From Dictyophora rubrovolvata (taxonomy: Eukaryota; Basidiomycota; Agaricomycetes; Phallales; Phallaceae), in contig CP114124.1 of the NCBI GenBank assembly GCA_029959195.1, positions 1,302,001 through 1,366,000 on the forward strand: a stretch of DNA of 64,000 nucleotides, given 5' to 3'. The notes under the pieces are model-generated. The model was not told the origin of the DNA, did no database searches, and saw nothing but the letters and a program-made list of their open reading frames with translations. Shown in pieces: positions 24,960 through 36,556 of the stretch. The position numbers and the translations under genes are program-made. Position 1 is the stretch's first letter, and every line of letters starts with the position of its first letter.

Positions 24960-25431
24960 TCTTTTGTATGAGACAAACCCTACCCCCACTGACTAGGATA
25001 ATCTGGATGAGCGTGATTCGACAGTCACCTACATACACCCACAGCTAACCTCACGCGACTTGTAAAACTGACTGCATAACAATGAGATTCAATTTACATG
25101 CATGATAGTTTCGAGGTCTAGAGCAGATTATTTTATATTATGAGCAAGTGCGACACTATTAATTATCTAGTGTTGACGAAGCCTGATCTTCATAATGAGA
25201 TGTGCTACTTTGGCTGCTCTCAAGCTGAAGCCTGAGCCTGCCAACATGTGCCCACTGTCGACAATTCTGACCGTTTCGATGGGAGGAGTTTAATCAGTGG
25301 AGAAATGTAAAGACCTGCATCGTGGTGTACCCTTTCTAGAGAGTCATATGCTGAAAAACTGTGGTTTGTTTAGCAATCGAGCTTTAAGACAATCAATCCA
25401 GTAAACCATACCAAGCGTTGTTACAGTAACC
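24960..25431. other. intergenic between PRP40 and URB2 genes
   Basis: Holds the PRP40 promoter and the URB2 3' flank. A small plus-strand open frame (about 25199-25297, MRCATLAALKLKPEPANMCP) and its antisense have no recognisable family. No tRNA or repeat signal found. Confidence 0.4.
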
Positions 25432-28400
25432 TCAACCTTTTCCGGTGTACTTTTGCTTAGCGTAATCGCCCCATAATGCTTTCAACAAAGCCCTCTGTTC
25501 AACGTCCAAGTTTTGCATCATTAACGTGTCCCGGCCATGTTCTCCGGTCATAGCGCAAAGGGCAAATAATCCTGGTTGCAGTTCCTTCCTGACCTGCACA
25601 GAGATATATGTCAGGGGATCGGATATGGCTTCCAAGTATGCCAACAAAACATATGGGGCATGTCTTGCAAATGATCTAGCCAGCGACGCGGCTTTTGGCA
25701 GCTCAGAGCCGCCACGAGACCGAACCGATGTTTTCGTATTGAAGGATGTTAAAAGTCGAGCCAATGCTGTCCCGTCCGAGACACGAAAAGATTCGGATGG
25801 ATTGACCCAACGAGGATACGTGTCAGCTATAAAGCGATATTGTTTGGTACCCAAATGAGGTCGAGTCGTGCGTAATAACAATATCAGTCGACGTAGAATC
25901 TTGGATATGTGTGGAAAGAAGGAATTCAGCAGGTCGTGTCTCAAGCGAACAAGGTCGCCAAGCATAGAGACTATGGCGTGGAATATTGAATAAGACGTAT
26001 GGCCATCATGGTCATGGGATCCATCTGTCAACGAATGTGTGATATTGACGATCTCCCCGACGTCCAGAGATTTCAATGCTACAGCCTTGAGACCAGTGTT
26101 AATCATATGGAAATCCGCTTAAGAGTTAAACTTACACGTTCTGAACACTGGAAACGCAAAAACTCAAAGATTTTACGTATACTCGGAGCAGATGACTGGG
26201 TAGTATCAGTGTTAGACAAAAGCCGAAGACACCGAGACGCGAAAACTGAAGATATTTTGAACGATTCTATAACATCTCTCATGATGGAATCTCAAATCAA
26301 GGCATTTTTAATGTGGTACGCACTTTCTGGCGCATCTTTGAGAAACAAGATAGATGCATGCAACGCCGCGTTCAGCATGATTGTTGTTGTCTCCTTTTCT
26401 AGATATTCTCCTAGGATGTCCAAAAGGACTTCATACCGATCAAGCTCTAGTTCTTTGCAAAACCGGGTTAGAGGCTCATCACATGCTGGGTGCTAATTAA
26501 TGCAAAGTCATAGCAGAGACTGAAACAAGCTCACCCTGCGAGATATTTTTCTGACAAACGAGTATATAACCAGCGACAATTTCTATAAGCATAGACTCCT
26601 CAGTTCCGTTGGACAATTTACTTTGAAGCAGCATTATGGACAAAATGTCTGGGTATAAATCTTCGAAATCGAAATCTGCGTTATGTAACGACATCACCCG
26701 TCGAAACAATTTGTTGCAAATAATTCCTGAATCGGCTACTTTCAACGGTCCTGCGGTACCGAATTTAACAGCGAAAGGGGGGTGCGCGCGTTATACTCAC
26801 CGCTTAAATTCCATACGGACAAAGACAAAAGTGCTTTCCAACCCCTTATTATTGCATGAATACGGGATGGAAGCACATCCTCCTGTAAAATTCGTTTGCT
26901 AACGCTTTCGAGAAAACGTCCCAGCCGCGTCTGTATTTTATCTATTAGCAAGAGTGTACTTTCAGGCAATCTGAAAAAAAAGGTTAGGTCAGAATGGAGC
27001 GTGACTTAATTAACATACCTGGTTCTCGCAGTATGGTTTACAATTGAATTGATAACTAGTATCGCCTGCGAAGGAACAGAGTTGTCATCCAGGTTTTGTC
27101 CGGTTTTAATTTCATGGTTCAGTATTATACGAAGGATAATGTCAAGAGATGACCCTTCGCCTTTGGCTGCATTTTGGAGTATCAATCTACAACAATGAGA
27201 TGTTAGTTATACTTTGAGACATGTAGACACACTTTAACAAAGCTAGCCGTATTCCCTCAGAGCTCCCACAAAATCGAGAGCTTTCCTGAAATCGCTCCTT
27301 GAATACATACTCGACCCATGACGAATCCGATGCCTAGAATAGTTAGAATCACCAACATCAAAATCAACAACATGTCTCACTATTTCTCCCAACAACTTTG
27401 AGGGCTGCTCGTTCCAGCATTTAGATAGATAACCACGAAAGGCTGTGCAAATTTCCGTTCCAGACACGGAAGGCAGATTCTGCGAATCGCCAAAATTAAT
27501 GAAAATATCGGCATTTAAAGCCTTTATGATCAAATCGTCTTTCGATTTTTTCGAGAGATAGTTGGAAGGAAACCGGACTAGACGCTTGTATATGTCGGCG
27601 GCATGCTTGAGGTCCTCAGGCGAGCATTGCATACACCGTTTTAATTCGACTGAACTCATACCCGGTCGAATGGGCATATGCTTTGAAGCAAGGACCGAGG
27701 TTTCCTCTTCCAATACAACTTGCAATGTTGCTAAATAGTTGTTGATAAAACGGGATTATAAAAAACCTATAACAAACCTCGCACTTTTTATATTTGGCAT
27801 TTCCCAAAAGAAAGCAGCCTGGAATAGTCGATCAACGATGGCACCCATAGACAGTTGGTCCTCCGTTTTAGGGTTTTCGTCCGTCTGACGCATTAATAGT
27901 CGTACTATTCTTCCAAGTTGTATTTGGGACGCAAAGGCGCTGTTACGTAGTTGAAATTAGTTTTTCCAAAGCGACGAAAACAAACTCACTCCACGAATGG
28001 AAGGTATACTTCTAATAAAAACGCCAATAAGGCACAAGCCACATACGAGGAACGATAACAGAATTCATTTCCGTCAGACGCAGCACTTTCGACATATCTA
28101 TGTGTTTCAATGTAATCCAATACTGTGTCTAGGCGTTTACCCTCCTTGTCTCGTCCGGAGATGTCACCAATGCTTGCATAGATGCACCAACGTCCCTGCA
28201 AGTCTTTTAAGAATGCCGAAAGAAATACATTGAATATCGCGAACTTACTATTTCAAGCTGCAATTCCGGCATTGTAGCTTCCTTCATAAATGTACTCATA
28301 ATACCTGCGTGGTTCAATAATGTTGTCCGGGTCTTCGGACCTACGTCATGACCGTATTGAACGAATAGGTTGTACGACAACTGTAGGAGGGAGCCAAAGA

Positions 28401-30464
28401 AACATTGGTCAGACCAGTTCATTGATTTGTCCATGGACTTTCTTTTTTTGGACAAGATTCCATTCATCGAAGATTGATTCTTCAACAGAGGAAATAATTG
28501 TTCCAAGGTAGTTGCTATACAATCATCCAACGGAATAAGACAAACCGACAAAGTTTGGATATTCCTATGTGAGAGGGCTTCTATGATACTGGTGTTCATA
28601 CGAACTACCAAGAAGAATGCAACGGCGTCCATGTCAGGTCGCCTTTCAGTCGATTCAGAACCGAGATTTGAGATTTTTCGGCGTTTAGCGGCGGGAGTGG
28701 TCCATGAATATCCTTCGATGCATTTCTCCAAAACACTTCCAATGTTTTCAATTATCGTCTTAGCTTGACCCGGTGAAGTATAGGTCAAGAGAGCACTTCT
28801 GAGCTCATCCAGAAACGCAAAGGACATCAACGGAGAATGGAAGCATGCTCTGTAGACCCTTTGTGGAGCCATATCCGAGATTAACGAAAATGTATTTTTC
28901 AGGACACCTTGAAGAATTTCCGTGAAAACGTGCCACGTCCTTGTTTTAGAATAAAAGGATAACAACTGCTTCCAAAAGGGAAGAGCATTATCAAGAATTT
29001 GGGGAGAACTCTTTTTTAAAAAAGATAAATTCATTCACAGCAAAAATAATGAACGTTAAAGGCTCACTAAGGCAATCTGGCTTAAGACTTGTGGTGATAC
29101 GGGATCAACTAGTTCCGGCTCCATACGATACAAAAAGCAGAAAACGCTTAAGGCATGCTTCAACAGAGGTATTTGGGTTTCTAAAAACTCATTAGAAAAA
29201 GACCCGCAAAACACATTAAGATAAACGAACCGTCCCAAGGGCAGTCCATCAATGACAAAGCCCGTTGTCTTAGATCGCAAAGCTGTGACCTCCACTCGGT
29301 TCCGTTCTTGATCGTGCCAATTTCCTCCTGCTCTGCGATCGTGAGCACTTCAATAGTAATATTCCAAAGTCGACTTTGATCCTCCAAATCTTCAAGATCC
29401 TTAAGGTACTGTATTATTTGAATTGCAGAGTTTGTCCCGATTTCAGCAAGGCGTTCTTGAACCTGCATGGCACTAAGGGATGGAGGAAAGAGCGTGAGCT
29501 GATGCTGGCGATGACTCGTAAAATGATCTTTGTAGAGGCGAGGCAAGACTTTCAACAAACACCACCTGAACGTCTGATCCGATTTCCACTGGCCGCTGAG
29601 AAAGACAGGCGAGAGCAAACACAATGTGCTTTGCTTTGAATCCAGCGTCGATTTTAGGCTTTCCAGATTGAAGAGAATATGTCTACCGATTTGGTACAAC
29701 TCCTCGACGGAAACCCCTTTTATGTCAGACTGTAGAGCAAACAACCACTCCTTGATGTGTTGGGAAAACGAGGAGAAAATCTAAGATTGGATATGAGAAC
29801 ATTATTGCAATTATACACAGATGTAGACAGGCCTTTTTCTTCTGGTTTGCAGAGGCTATGCCGAAACTATGTCGTAAAGAACTCCAAATTAAAGTAACCG
29901 TTTCTATTACATGAGAGTCGAGAAGATTATGTGAGTGCTCTGTTATCAAAGAAACGGAGGCCCAAAATAGTTCCGACAAGACATCCAAATTATGTGTAGA
30001 CCGCGGCCACAATATGGTTAAAGAACGAAGGACTTGAGAGAAAAGGGTGTTCACGGACTCCGTCGAGAGAGAACGGTATGAGAGAAAAATCGCGAGGAGA
30101 GAAGGTGCGATTGTAAAACGCGAAGTAATTGGTGCTATTGGTGTGTCCCCGGGATCAGAGAGTACGTCCGCCAATACTTCCCAATATTGTGGATTCAAAA
30201 TGGGCTCGACTTCTGAGCTTTTGAAACAATGAAAATATATTAAATGGTTAGATGGAAGGCGTCATACACTTACCTTTTGACTCTAGTAAGCAGAGGTAAT
30301 AGCCATTCCAGAATAATACCAGCCTTTCTCGGTATTCTGGTCGCGCTATTCTTCCAGGCTGCTTTTGCAATGGACAGTTTAGTCGGCCAATCTTCGTGCG
30401 GAGGGTCTGTTGGCGCTTTTAAGGCTCTGACAAAGGAATGTGCAGAAGCTAATGCTTCGTCCAT
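25432..30464 (-). CDS. URB2: nucleolar pre-60S ribosome assembly factor Urb2/Npa2
   Basis: Large helical-repeat protein of the Npa1 complex, needed for early 27S pre-rRNA processing. The start MDEALASAHSFVRALKAPTD at 30464 was chosen as the first ATG before a helical N-terminus. The body is a long run of amphipathic helices with few motifs (for example FLDELRSALLTYTSPGQAK and YVACALLAFLLEVYLPFVE). The C-terminal exon carries the Urb2/Npa2 C-terminal domain: SYSIFHAIVSMLGDLVRLRH, HISKILRRLILLL, HAPYVLLAYLEAIS and VRKELQPGLFALCAMTGEHG, ending ALLKALWGDYAKQKYTGKG. About 1,500 residues, in the range of the family. Exon edges in the middle were not all resolved. Function is from the family. Confidence 0.88.
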
Positions 30465-30853
30465 GACGTATGAATTTTGAGACAGAACTTGCAGCTCAAA
30501 GCTGAAGGCTAAAAAAAGGCATACTCGGCTGCGGCAACTTCGCTCGGCAGAACTCGCCGCCGCCAGTCGATATTTGTCCAAGCAAATATTAAACACCGTC
30601 GAAGCTACTTATTTTTTTGTTCCATTGGTAAACATAATCGACCTAACTTTCGGACAAGAGTGGTGGGAACAAGTTTTTTCTGCCATTTCTACCGTAAATA
30701 TACGGATGCACAATACCCCATCTAAGAGCTTCAATTGTCATTGTTATTACTACACTTACAGAATTGTCTAATCTCAGACAATATTACTACACTTAGAAAC
30801 ATTGTCTGAAACAAAACTACAAAAGAGAAAAAAGGACCTAATATGAAAACAGC
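30465..30853. other. intergenic between URB2 and the Mug135-like gene
   Basis: Contains the URB2 promoter and the 3' flank of the Mug135-like gene. A direct repeat ACAATATTACTACACTTA / CATTGTTATTACTACACTTA occurs near 30738-30798. No gene signal seen. Confidence 0.4.
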
Positions 30854-31701
30854 TTATTCTTGAATATTAACCTGACACCCAAGAGCTTCGAGAAGAAGTT
30901 TTTTCCTCTCCAGAACTGACCCTCTAGGGGCTTCGCCATAATAGTTTTGGAGGTATTCGGTCCGGTGTTGAGCTGTAAGGTTTTCAACCGCCGTAATTGT
31001 ATCTAATAACGGTAGGCCACACTGGAAGGGACCATATTAATTAATCATAAATGATGAAGGAAACTAAGAAAGTAATGTCACCTCAACAGGGTATCTGCCA
31101 TCCGGAAATGGCACAATCTGCAACGCGACATTAGGTCCATAACCTTTTCAATAGTTGGAATCCTAATACAAAAATGAACATCAGAAAGAATAACACATTA
31201 TGCAAACATACTCTTGCAAATGCGCGTATAATGTCTGCCTGTTTCTTACTTAGGCTTGCTATCTCTCCTCTCAGGTTGGTTAGCTCTGTTCTAACACCAT
31301 TAAGTTCCTCCCTCAATGGAGCCACCGCAGTATTAAGGGCAGCAGCAAACCACAGAGGTTGGCCATCTATGAAACAAAAGGGATGAGTAAATCCAAACAG
31401 GCGATTTTGATAAATACTTACCCCCTGTATTAGCAAGTACCCTTGCCTCATAACGGATTGCCTCGGCATAGTCCACCTTGCCGTAATTCTCATCATTTCC
31501 TTGTTGCACGGCGTCCTCTAAAGATGCATAGCTGAAGCGGCATTCCGAATAAGAGACAACGAGCTTACGTTTTGCAGACCTCGTCTGAATAACATATTCA
31601 TGCGCAGTGATCACGTCCTGATCAGTTGGGGGCATGGTGGGGGCAAGAGGTAGAACGGTCAGCATTCCCGTTGGGGCTCGAGGGGGCTGGATCGCATCCA
31701 T
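30854..31701 (-). CDS. Mug135-like C-terminal domain protein
   Basis: Four exons. The N-terminus MDAIQPPRAPTGMLTVLPLA is Pro-rich, then NYGKVDYAEAIRYEARVLAN, then DGQPLWFAAALNTAVAPLRE and a coiled coil of heptads (ELNGVRTELTNLRGEIASLS). The last exons give IVPFPDGRYPVE, CGLPLLDTITAVENLTAQHR and EYLQNYYGEAP, then ERKKLLLEALGCQVNI. That ending (VPFPDG..P..LP.L.....I..LT....YL..Y) is the Mug135-like C-terminal domain common in agaricomycetes and named after the fission yeast meiotically upregulated gene mug135. Molecular function is unknown. The third exon was placed using the TTGCAG acceptor at about 31100, which restores the frame after FAR; this makes one intron about 115 nt. Confidence 0.8.
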
Positions 31702-32219
31702 AATCGTTGTTGCAATGAATGGTAGTCGTTTATGGATGAACAAAGTGTAATCCGCGTTTTGTTGTATTGTTCGCGTCGACGCGTCCGGCACGTGACGCGT
31801 GACCGGTGAGCGGACGGCAGACTTATGGTCCGTCCCGGCGGCGCTCGGACGCTCATGCCGTTACCGGCATTTTGCTTGGTCAACTACTTCCCAAGCGTGC
31901 AGAGGCGATTTTCAACTCGCATTAGCTCAAGTTTCCGATGGTGAAAGACTAACGAAAGTCGATATTTGACCAATCTGTACTCAGTATCATTGGTGCCGAG
32001 CAGGTATTATACACTGAATGGTAAATACAGCTCCAATACCAACCAGTCCGATTCATCGCAATGAACAATTTCGATTGAAACTATTACAGCACCGGACCGA
32101 TTCTGAAGTAGAAAAACCATGCCCAGGAGGGTTTACACCCATTTCTTGCAGCTTGAAGTATATATATACTTATGTGTGCTTTTATTTGCTTGGTGCACAA
32201 ATTTGACACAGTGAAGTTA
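31702..32219. other. intergenic with a duplicated O-methyltransferase fragment
   Basis: Between the Mug135-like start (minus) and the O-methyltransferase (plus). Positions 31881-31958 closely resemble 32611-32688, which is the end of an exon plus the following intron of the O-methyltransferase. Both contain GTTTCCGATGGTGAAAGACT. The copies lie about 730 bp apart in direct orientation. An open frame at 32018-32206 has no recognisable family. Confidence 0.6.
31881..31958 (+). repeat. direct-repeat copy of the O-methyltransferase exon/intron junction
   Basis: About 78 bp matching 32611-32688 with roughly a dozen differences; the central 20 bases GTTTCCGATGGTGAAAGACT are identical. Because it includes both exon end (GCAGAGG) and intron sequence, it came from genomic DNA rather than a processed transcript. 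It is a remnant of a tandem gene duplication or of an unequal exchange. Confidence 0.7.
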
Positions 32220-33138
32220 ATGAAACCTCTGGAGCACATATCAACCAACTTGAACATATGGACAAGGAGCGAGCAGTATCATGACGAATGACTCATAGGC
32301 GGTGGCTTGGATTATGTCCTCCACAACAGTACATCCAAATTTCTACCAAGCATCGCTGTCCCTAAAACTCAGGCAAGTCTTCTTTCCGCAGAAACCTGAT
32401 TAAGCTATACCTTATATAGGGAAAATTTCTCCATCTACTGGCCAAATCGATTGAAGCAGAGAGAATTCTGGAAGTGGGTACCTTGGGCGGGTAAGGCAAA
32501 CACGTATGCAATATATAAATTCCCCAATTTACAGAACATTTCTGTATCAGCTATTCTACGATATGGCTTGCACTCGCCCTTTCTGAAGACATCGGACGAG
32601 TGGTCACACCAGAGCGACTTCCCGAGCATGCAGAGGTGATTCTTAACTCACATTAACTCAAGTTTCCGATGGTGAAAGACTAACAAAATACCACTTTTCA
32701 TTCGAGGTTGCTCTGGAAAATTTCAGACAAGCTGGCCTTGGTCATAAAATCGACCTTATATTGGGTCCAGCCGAAGATTCTTTGAGAGCACTGCAGCCCA
32801 CCCACCCATTCGATTTAATATTCATCGATGCTGACAAAAGTCCAATCCTCACTTATTTCATAGAAGCGAAGCGACTAGTTAGGAAAGGGGGAGTCATTAT
32901 AGGTTAGCACTGTTCACTTTCAAATTCAAAATCGACCTTTTCTGACCCAAGAAATTTGTTAGTTGACAACGTGATTCAATATGGTCGGGTGGCTGATCCG
33001 AGCTACACCGATATTTCCGTTGAAGGTGTTAGACGTTTGCTGGAATACGTCAAGGCGGATGACACCATCTCCGCAACGACAATACAAACTGTCGGAGAGA
33101 AGGGCTGTGACGGTTTTATGTATGCTGTTAAACTTTGA
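32220..33138 (+). pseudogene. SAM-dependent O-methyltransferase (family 3, CCoAOMT/COMT-like) with an in-frame stop
   Basis: Exons rebuilt: 32220-32372, 32420-32490, 32551-32635, 32707-32902 and 32963-33138. Family 3 O-methyltransferase features are complete downstream: GKFLHLLAKSIEAERILEVG with SAM motif I EVGTLGGYSTIWLALAL, then GRVVTPERLPEHAE, VALENFRQAGLGHKIDLILG, PFDLIFIDADKS (metal and SAM acidic residues), RLVRKGGVII and VDNVIQYGRV, ending GCDGFMYAVKL. The first intron uses a GC donor (CAG|gcaagt). Near the N-terminus the frame reads WTRSEQYHDE, then TGA at 32289-32291, then LIGGGLDYVL. Relatives have Phe at that position (YHxxFLI). Either a pseudogene, a read-through stop, or a protein started further in; nothing else is broken. 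Methylates a small catechol-like hydroxyl if active. Confidence 0.75.
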
Positions 33139-33563
33139 AGGTCAGATGTCGGCAGCCAAAATAATCCATGTCTGAAGTTTTGCAATGAGAATCCCCCGGA
33201 CAAAGGGGGGAGAATACAGTGAAATCAATCATGTCGGAATACAAGGGGGATAAAGACCTAAAATACCGTAGGGTTTTGTGACAAATACCTCGCGACCCAT
33301 TTAGGAGCCGAACGTTTGAGTTTCAGCGAAAAACACATTATCCATGCTCCTTGGTGTTCCGTAGAAGATCAAGCTCGTTCAAATAGATTTTCAAAAACTG
33401 ATAACCCGAGCTGGCCCGAAAAGTAGGCTTAGCTCTTCGCCAAGGTTTTATCTTGGTTCTTGATGTAATCATGGTCAGTGTGCGTGGAATGCTTTAATTG
33501 AGTTCGCAAAAAATCTAATTATTTATAATCGTAACGGAATGGGTAAAGTATACATTCCGCGAA
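33139..33563. other. intergenic, convergent 3' ends
   Basis: Between the O-methyltransferase stop (plus) and the MFS transporter stop (minus). No coding, repeat or RNA signal noticed. Confidence 0.4.
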
Positions 33564-35034
33564 TCAAATCTTGGTCAACTTGAATCCTACCTTTTTCGTC
33601 CTTGTAATAAAACACAACATGCCACCGAAAATCAAAACGAAGCCGCTGAAGAACCACGTTCCAATGTAAGCTTTAGCACCGGTCTGATCATGTTGCCCTC
33701 TGCTTAAAATTGCGCCTCCAATGGGATTACCCACCAACGCGAAGAACGAGGCTATAGTGTAGGCCATACCGACTCGAGTACCGATGTGATCCGGGCGGGG
33801 GGTGAGATGAGCAATTATAGCAGGTGGCAGAGAAATCATGCTGCCGGATATAAATCCGTACAAAATGCCCAGCACAACGAGGGAGCCGGATGTGTTGGCT
33901 GCGGACCAAAGAAGGGCAACAACACCTGCGAGGACGATCGAAGGAGTCATGATATTAAGTCCTCCAGTTCTGGATGGGTTAATTTCCTGTTAGATGAAGA
34001 TGAATATTCGGACTGCAGAATGCAACGTACTTGTCAGCCAAGTAATTCGGTCCTGTACGGCCGACAAGACTACAGGCGTTCATTATGGGTAGCAACCATT
34101 TGGCAAGGTTCGCTTTTACATGGATTACACCTGCATAGCTCTCGACATAGTTGTAAGGGATGTAACTACCCATCAACATCATCGAGAAGGCACCCACGAA
34201 GGACGTATATGCGCCTTCATGGAAGGCACCAACTTCCCAGAATGGTCCTTGTTTGCGTGGCGGTAGACGCAAACGAATAGCAGCGATGCAGATCGCGAGA
34301 GTAGAGAGCATGATGAAGCCGAGGATACGCATGGACCAGGCGAAACCGACACGACTCAGTAGATTCGAGAAGATGATAGGGTAAACGATTCCAGCTGCAG
34401 AAATGACTTCAGTTAAACAATACTCATTCTGGTGAACTTTGCTCACCTAGGCTGCTTCCGGTTGCTGCAACTCCGAATGCTGTCATCCTGTTGTGACGAA
34501 AAAACTGACCCAACACCGTTGGACAAGGGTACCACAAGAATCCAGCACCTAGCCCTACACAGATACCCTGAGAGAGAAATAGCTGCCAATATTTGGTGCT
34601 GATCGAGGCCATCATCATACCGAATACCTGAAAGAACGTGCCAATGAGAAGTTGAGTGTACAAATAACCGGCATCGACAAGACGGCCGCAGGGTGCGCCT
34701 ATGATCATTAGTAGGAAAGTTTGTATACCCCCTATCCAAGAGATGGTAGAAGGTGAAGAGTTTGGGAGCAGAGATGTTGTGTAATAGTCTTGAAAGACCC
34801 CAAATGAATTGAGAAGTCCCCTGCGGGTTGTGAGACAACGTATACGGAAAGTGAAAACACTCACCATGTATTGAAAAATATCATCCATGAAGCAAGAACT
34901 TGCAACCAAGCCACTAGTCCGCCATCTGGAGGGGCTTCTTCTTCGACAATGATGTCCTGCGAGTCTTTCTCTGAGGAAGATTGAACTACTACGACCTTTT
35001 CGTTGACTGTCGGAGAGGTTTCCTCGCTTTGCAT
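33564..35034 (-). CDS. MFS transporter, monocarboxylate transporter-like
   Basis: Major facilitator of the fungal MCT (SLC16-like) type. The cytosolic N-terminus MQSEETSPTVNEK is acidic and leads to APPDGGLVAWLQVLASWMIF, the PDGGxGWxVV-type signature of MCT proteins. TM2 follows across an intron (GLLNSFGVFQDYYTT), then WIGGIQTFLLMIIGAPCGRL, LGAGFLWYPCPTVLGQFF, FGVAATGSSLG, AGIVYPIIFSNLL and MGSYIPYNYV. The second half has AAIIAHL-type TMs (FISGSMISLPPAIIAHL, YTIASFFALVGNPIGGAIL, GTWFFSGFVLIFGGMLCFI) and ends KKVGFKLTKI. Twelve helices are plausible. Probably a plasma-membrane carrier for a carboxylate or related small molecule. Its position between the methyltransferase and the ALAS-like gene suggests export or uptake of a product. 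Confidence 0.92.
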
Positions 35035-36556
35035 GACGAATGGAGAGAGAAAAGCTGTTCTCGTTCAGGTGTGCACAGAAAAGAGACAGACATTTGAGTC
35101 AAAGATGGATGAAAAATAATTCTATCCGAGTGGTAAGCGGTAAGCAATATTCAAGGTTATCCCACGCGATTTCGCCGGGTACACATACCATCGCTAAGCA
35201 ATGGTGAACAGAAATCGAAAGACAATAATTCTCCTGACTACGTATTCAAGTTCTCGAAAGCCTCCGGATCCATTTGGGCGTGTTTTATTCAAATTTTCAG
35301 ACTTCAGAACCCCCGCTAATAGTGTATATCGGAGCCCGGATATTAATATTGAATAATCATCACGAGCAACTTCAAGATGATCTTGAGTTGATCATGAATA
35401 ATCCGACTTTTGTACAGGTGAGATCCCCCTTTTCCCTGGCATTGAGTGCGAATTAATTGCGCCACATGGTGGATTGTAAGCTGATGCTAGCCGAGATTCA
35501 ATATTCAACATTTGCTTCCTGCCAAAAAATGGTACCGGTGTAAATCTCTCTAGGGCCGATTCAAGTTGAGAAGCAAGCCAGCTTTTGTATGCCTTGTCCG
35601 TGAGGCTAAGGAGTTAATGTAAAAATCTTCACGCGAGAAGCACTCAGGGATCGGACTGTACCAGTGGTGCGAACTCTTAGATCTTGAAGATTTGCCAGAA
35701 GAGGGTACGAAAACTTAACTTCTGGCTGCATACAAGGGCCGTGGTACAATTAATTAAAAGGCACCATCAACACAAACGGGGCAACGGGCTTTACGCTAAA
35801 AAGAATTGAGCTCAAATTCACGGAAGAAACCTTGAAGGAAACAACACAATCAGGGAGCTTGAGAGTATCCGTGAGAGAGAATAATTGCAGCGTACATGAT
35901 TTAATTCGAGAGTACCGAGGCGGCCTTTTTGCGCACAACTGTAGCTATTTCGTTAGCAGCCAGAACTGCGGTCAAATCCAATTTAAATTTTCTCAAGCTA
36001 ATGAGGGACATCGCCGTTGGCAGTCTTAAACTTAGTAGCAGAGTTGCGGCGCTCACGGTCGTGTCGAAGTATTAAATGTCTTATCATTGGCGGTAATGTA
36101 ATTACTCGTTGCAATGAAATATAATTCAACTTGATGTTGATTTTTGAACGACATTCACTTTGACGCAGCGTGCCCGTTTTCAAAAGTGCAAGGCCCGGAT
36201 AAGGAATGCACATAATAATGAAATGCCACAACTGGAAGGTCGTCTAGGGGACAAACCGCTGGTAAATTCAAATGTAAAGGAAAAAAGGAAAGAAAACGCT
36301 CACGACATTAATTGTCTATCGTTGATACAGCAGTGCTATGAACATGAAAATTACGCGAGCTGATGTCCAGATACTTCGAAAACAAAAGCTCCACAAAAGA
36401 AAGAAATTACGCAAGCAAAAGAGTTAATATATTCTTCGAGGTTTCAGGGCCAGATTTGCACTCGTATAAAGAGAATGGTGCAACTTCTCTCTTTACAGTC
36501 CTAACGCTCACTTCCTCTTGACAGAACACCCTTTAATACGGTTCCCTAAAAAATGA
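35035..36556. other. 1.5 kb intergenic with faint coding-like remnants
   Basis: No intact gene. Weak coding-like stretches occur at 35274-35420 (EQLQDDLELIMNNPTFVQ before a gtgaga donor) and 35565-35715 (KPAFVCLVREAKELM, then LYQWCELLDLEDLPEEGT), which may be decayed exons, but I cannot assign a family. The MFS and ALAS-like promoters must also lie here. Confidence 0.35.

Noticed and set aside
35565-35715. Possible glycosyltransferase fragment (KPAFVCLVREAKELM)
   Set aside because: Weak similarity to the mannosyltransferase AFVxLVR motif only; surrounding sequence does not agree.
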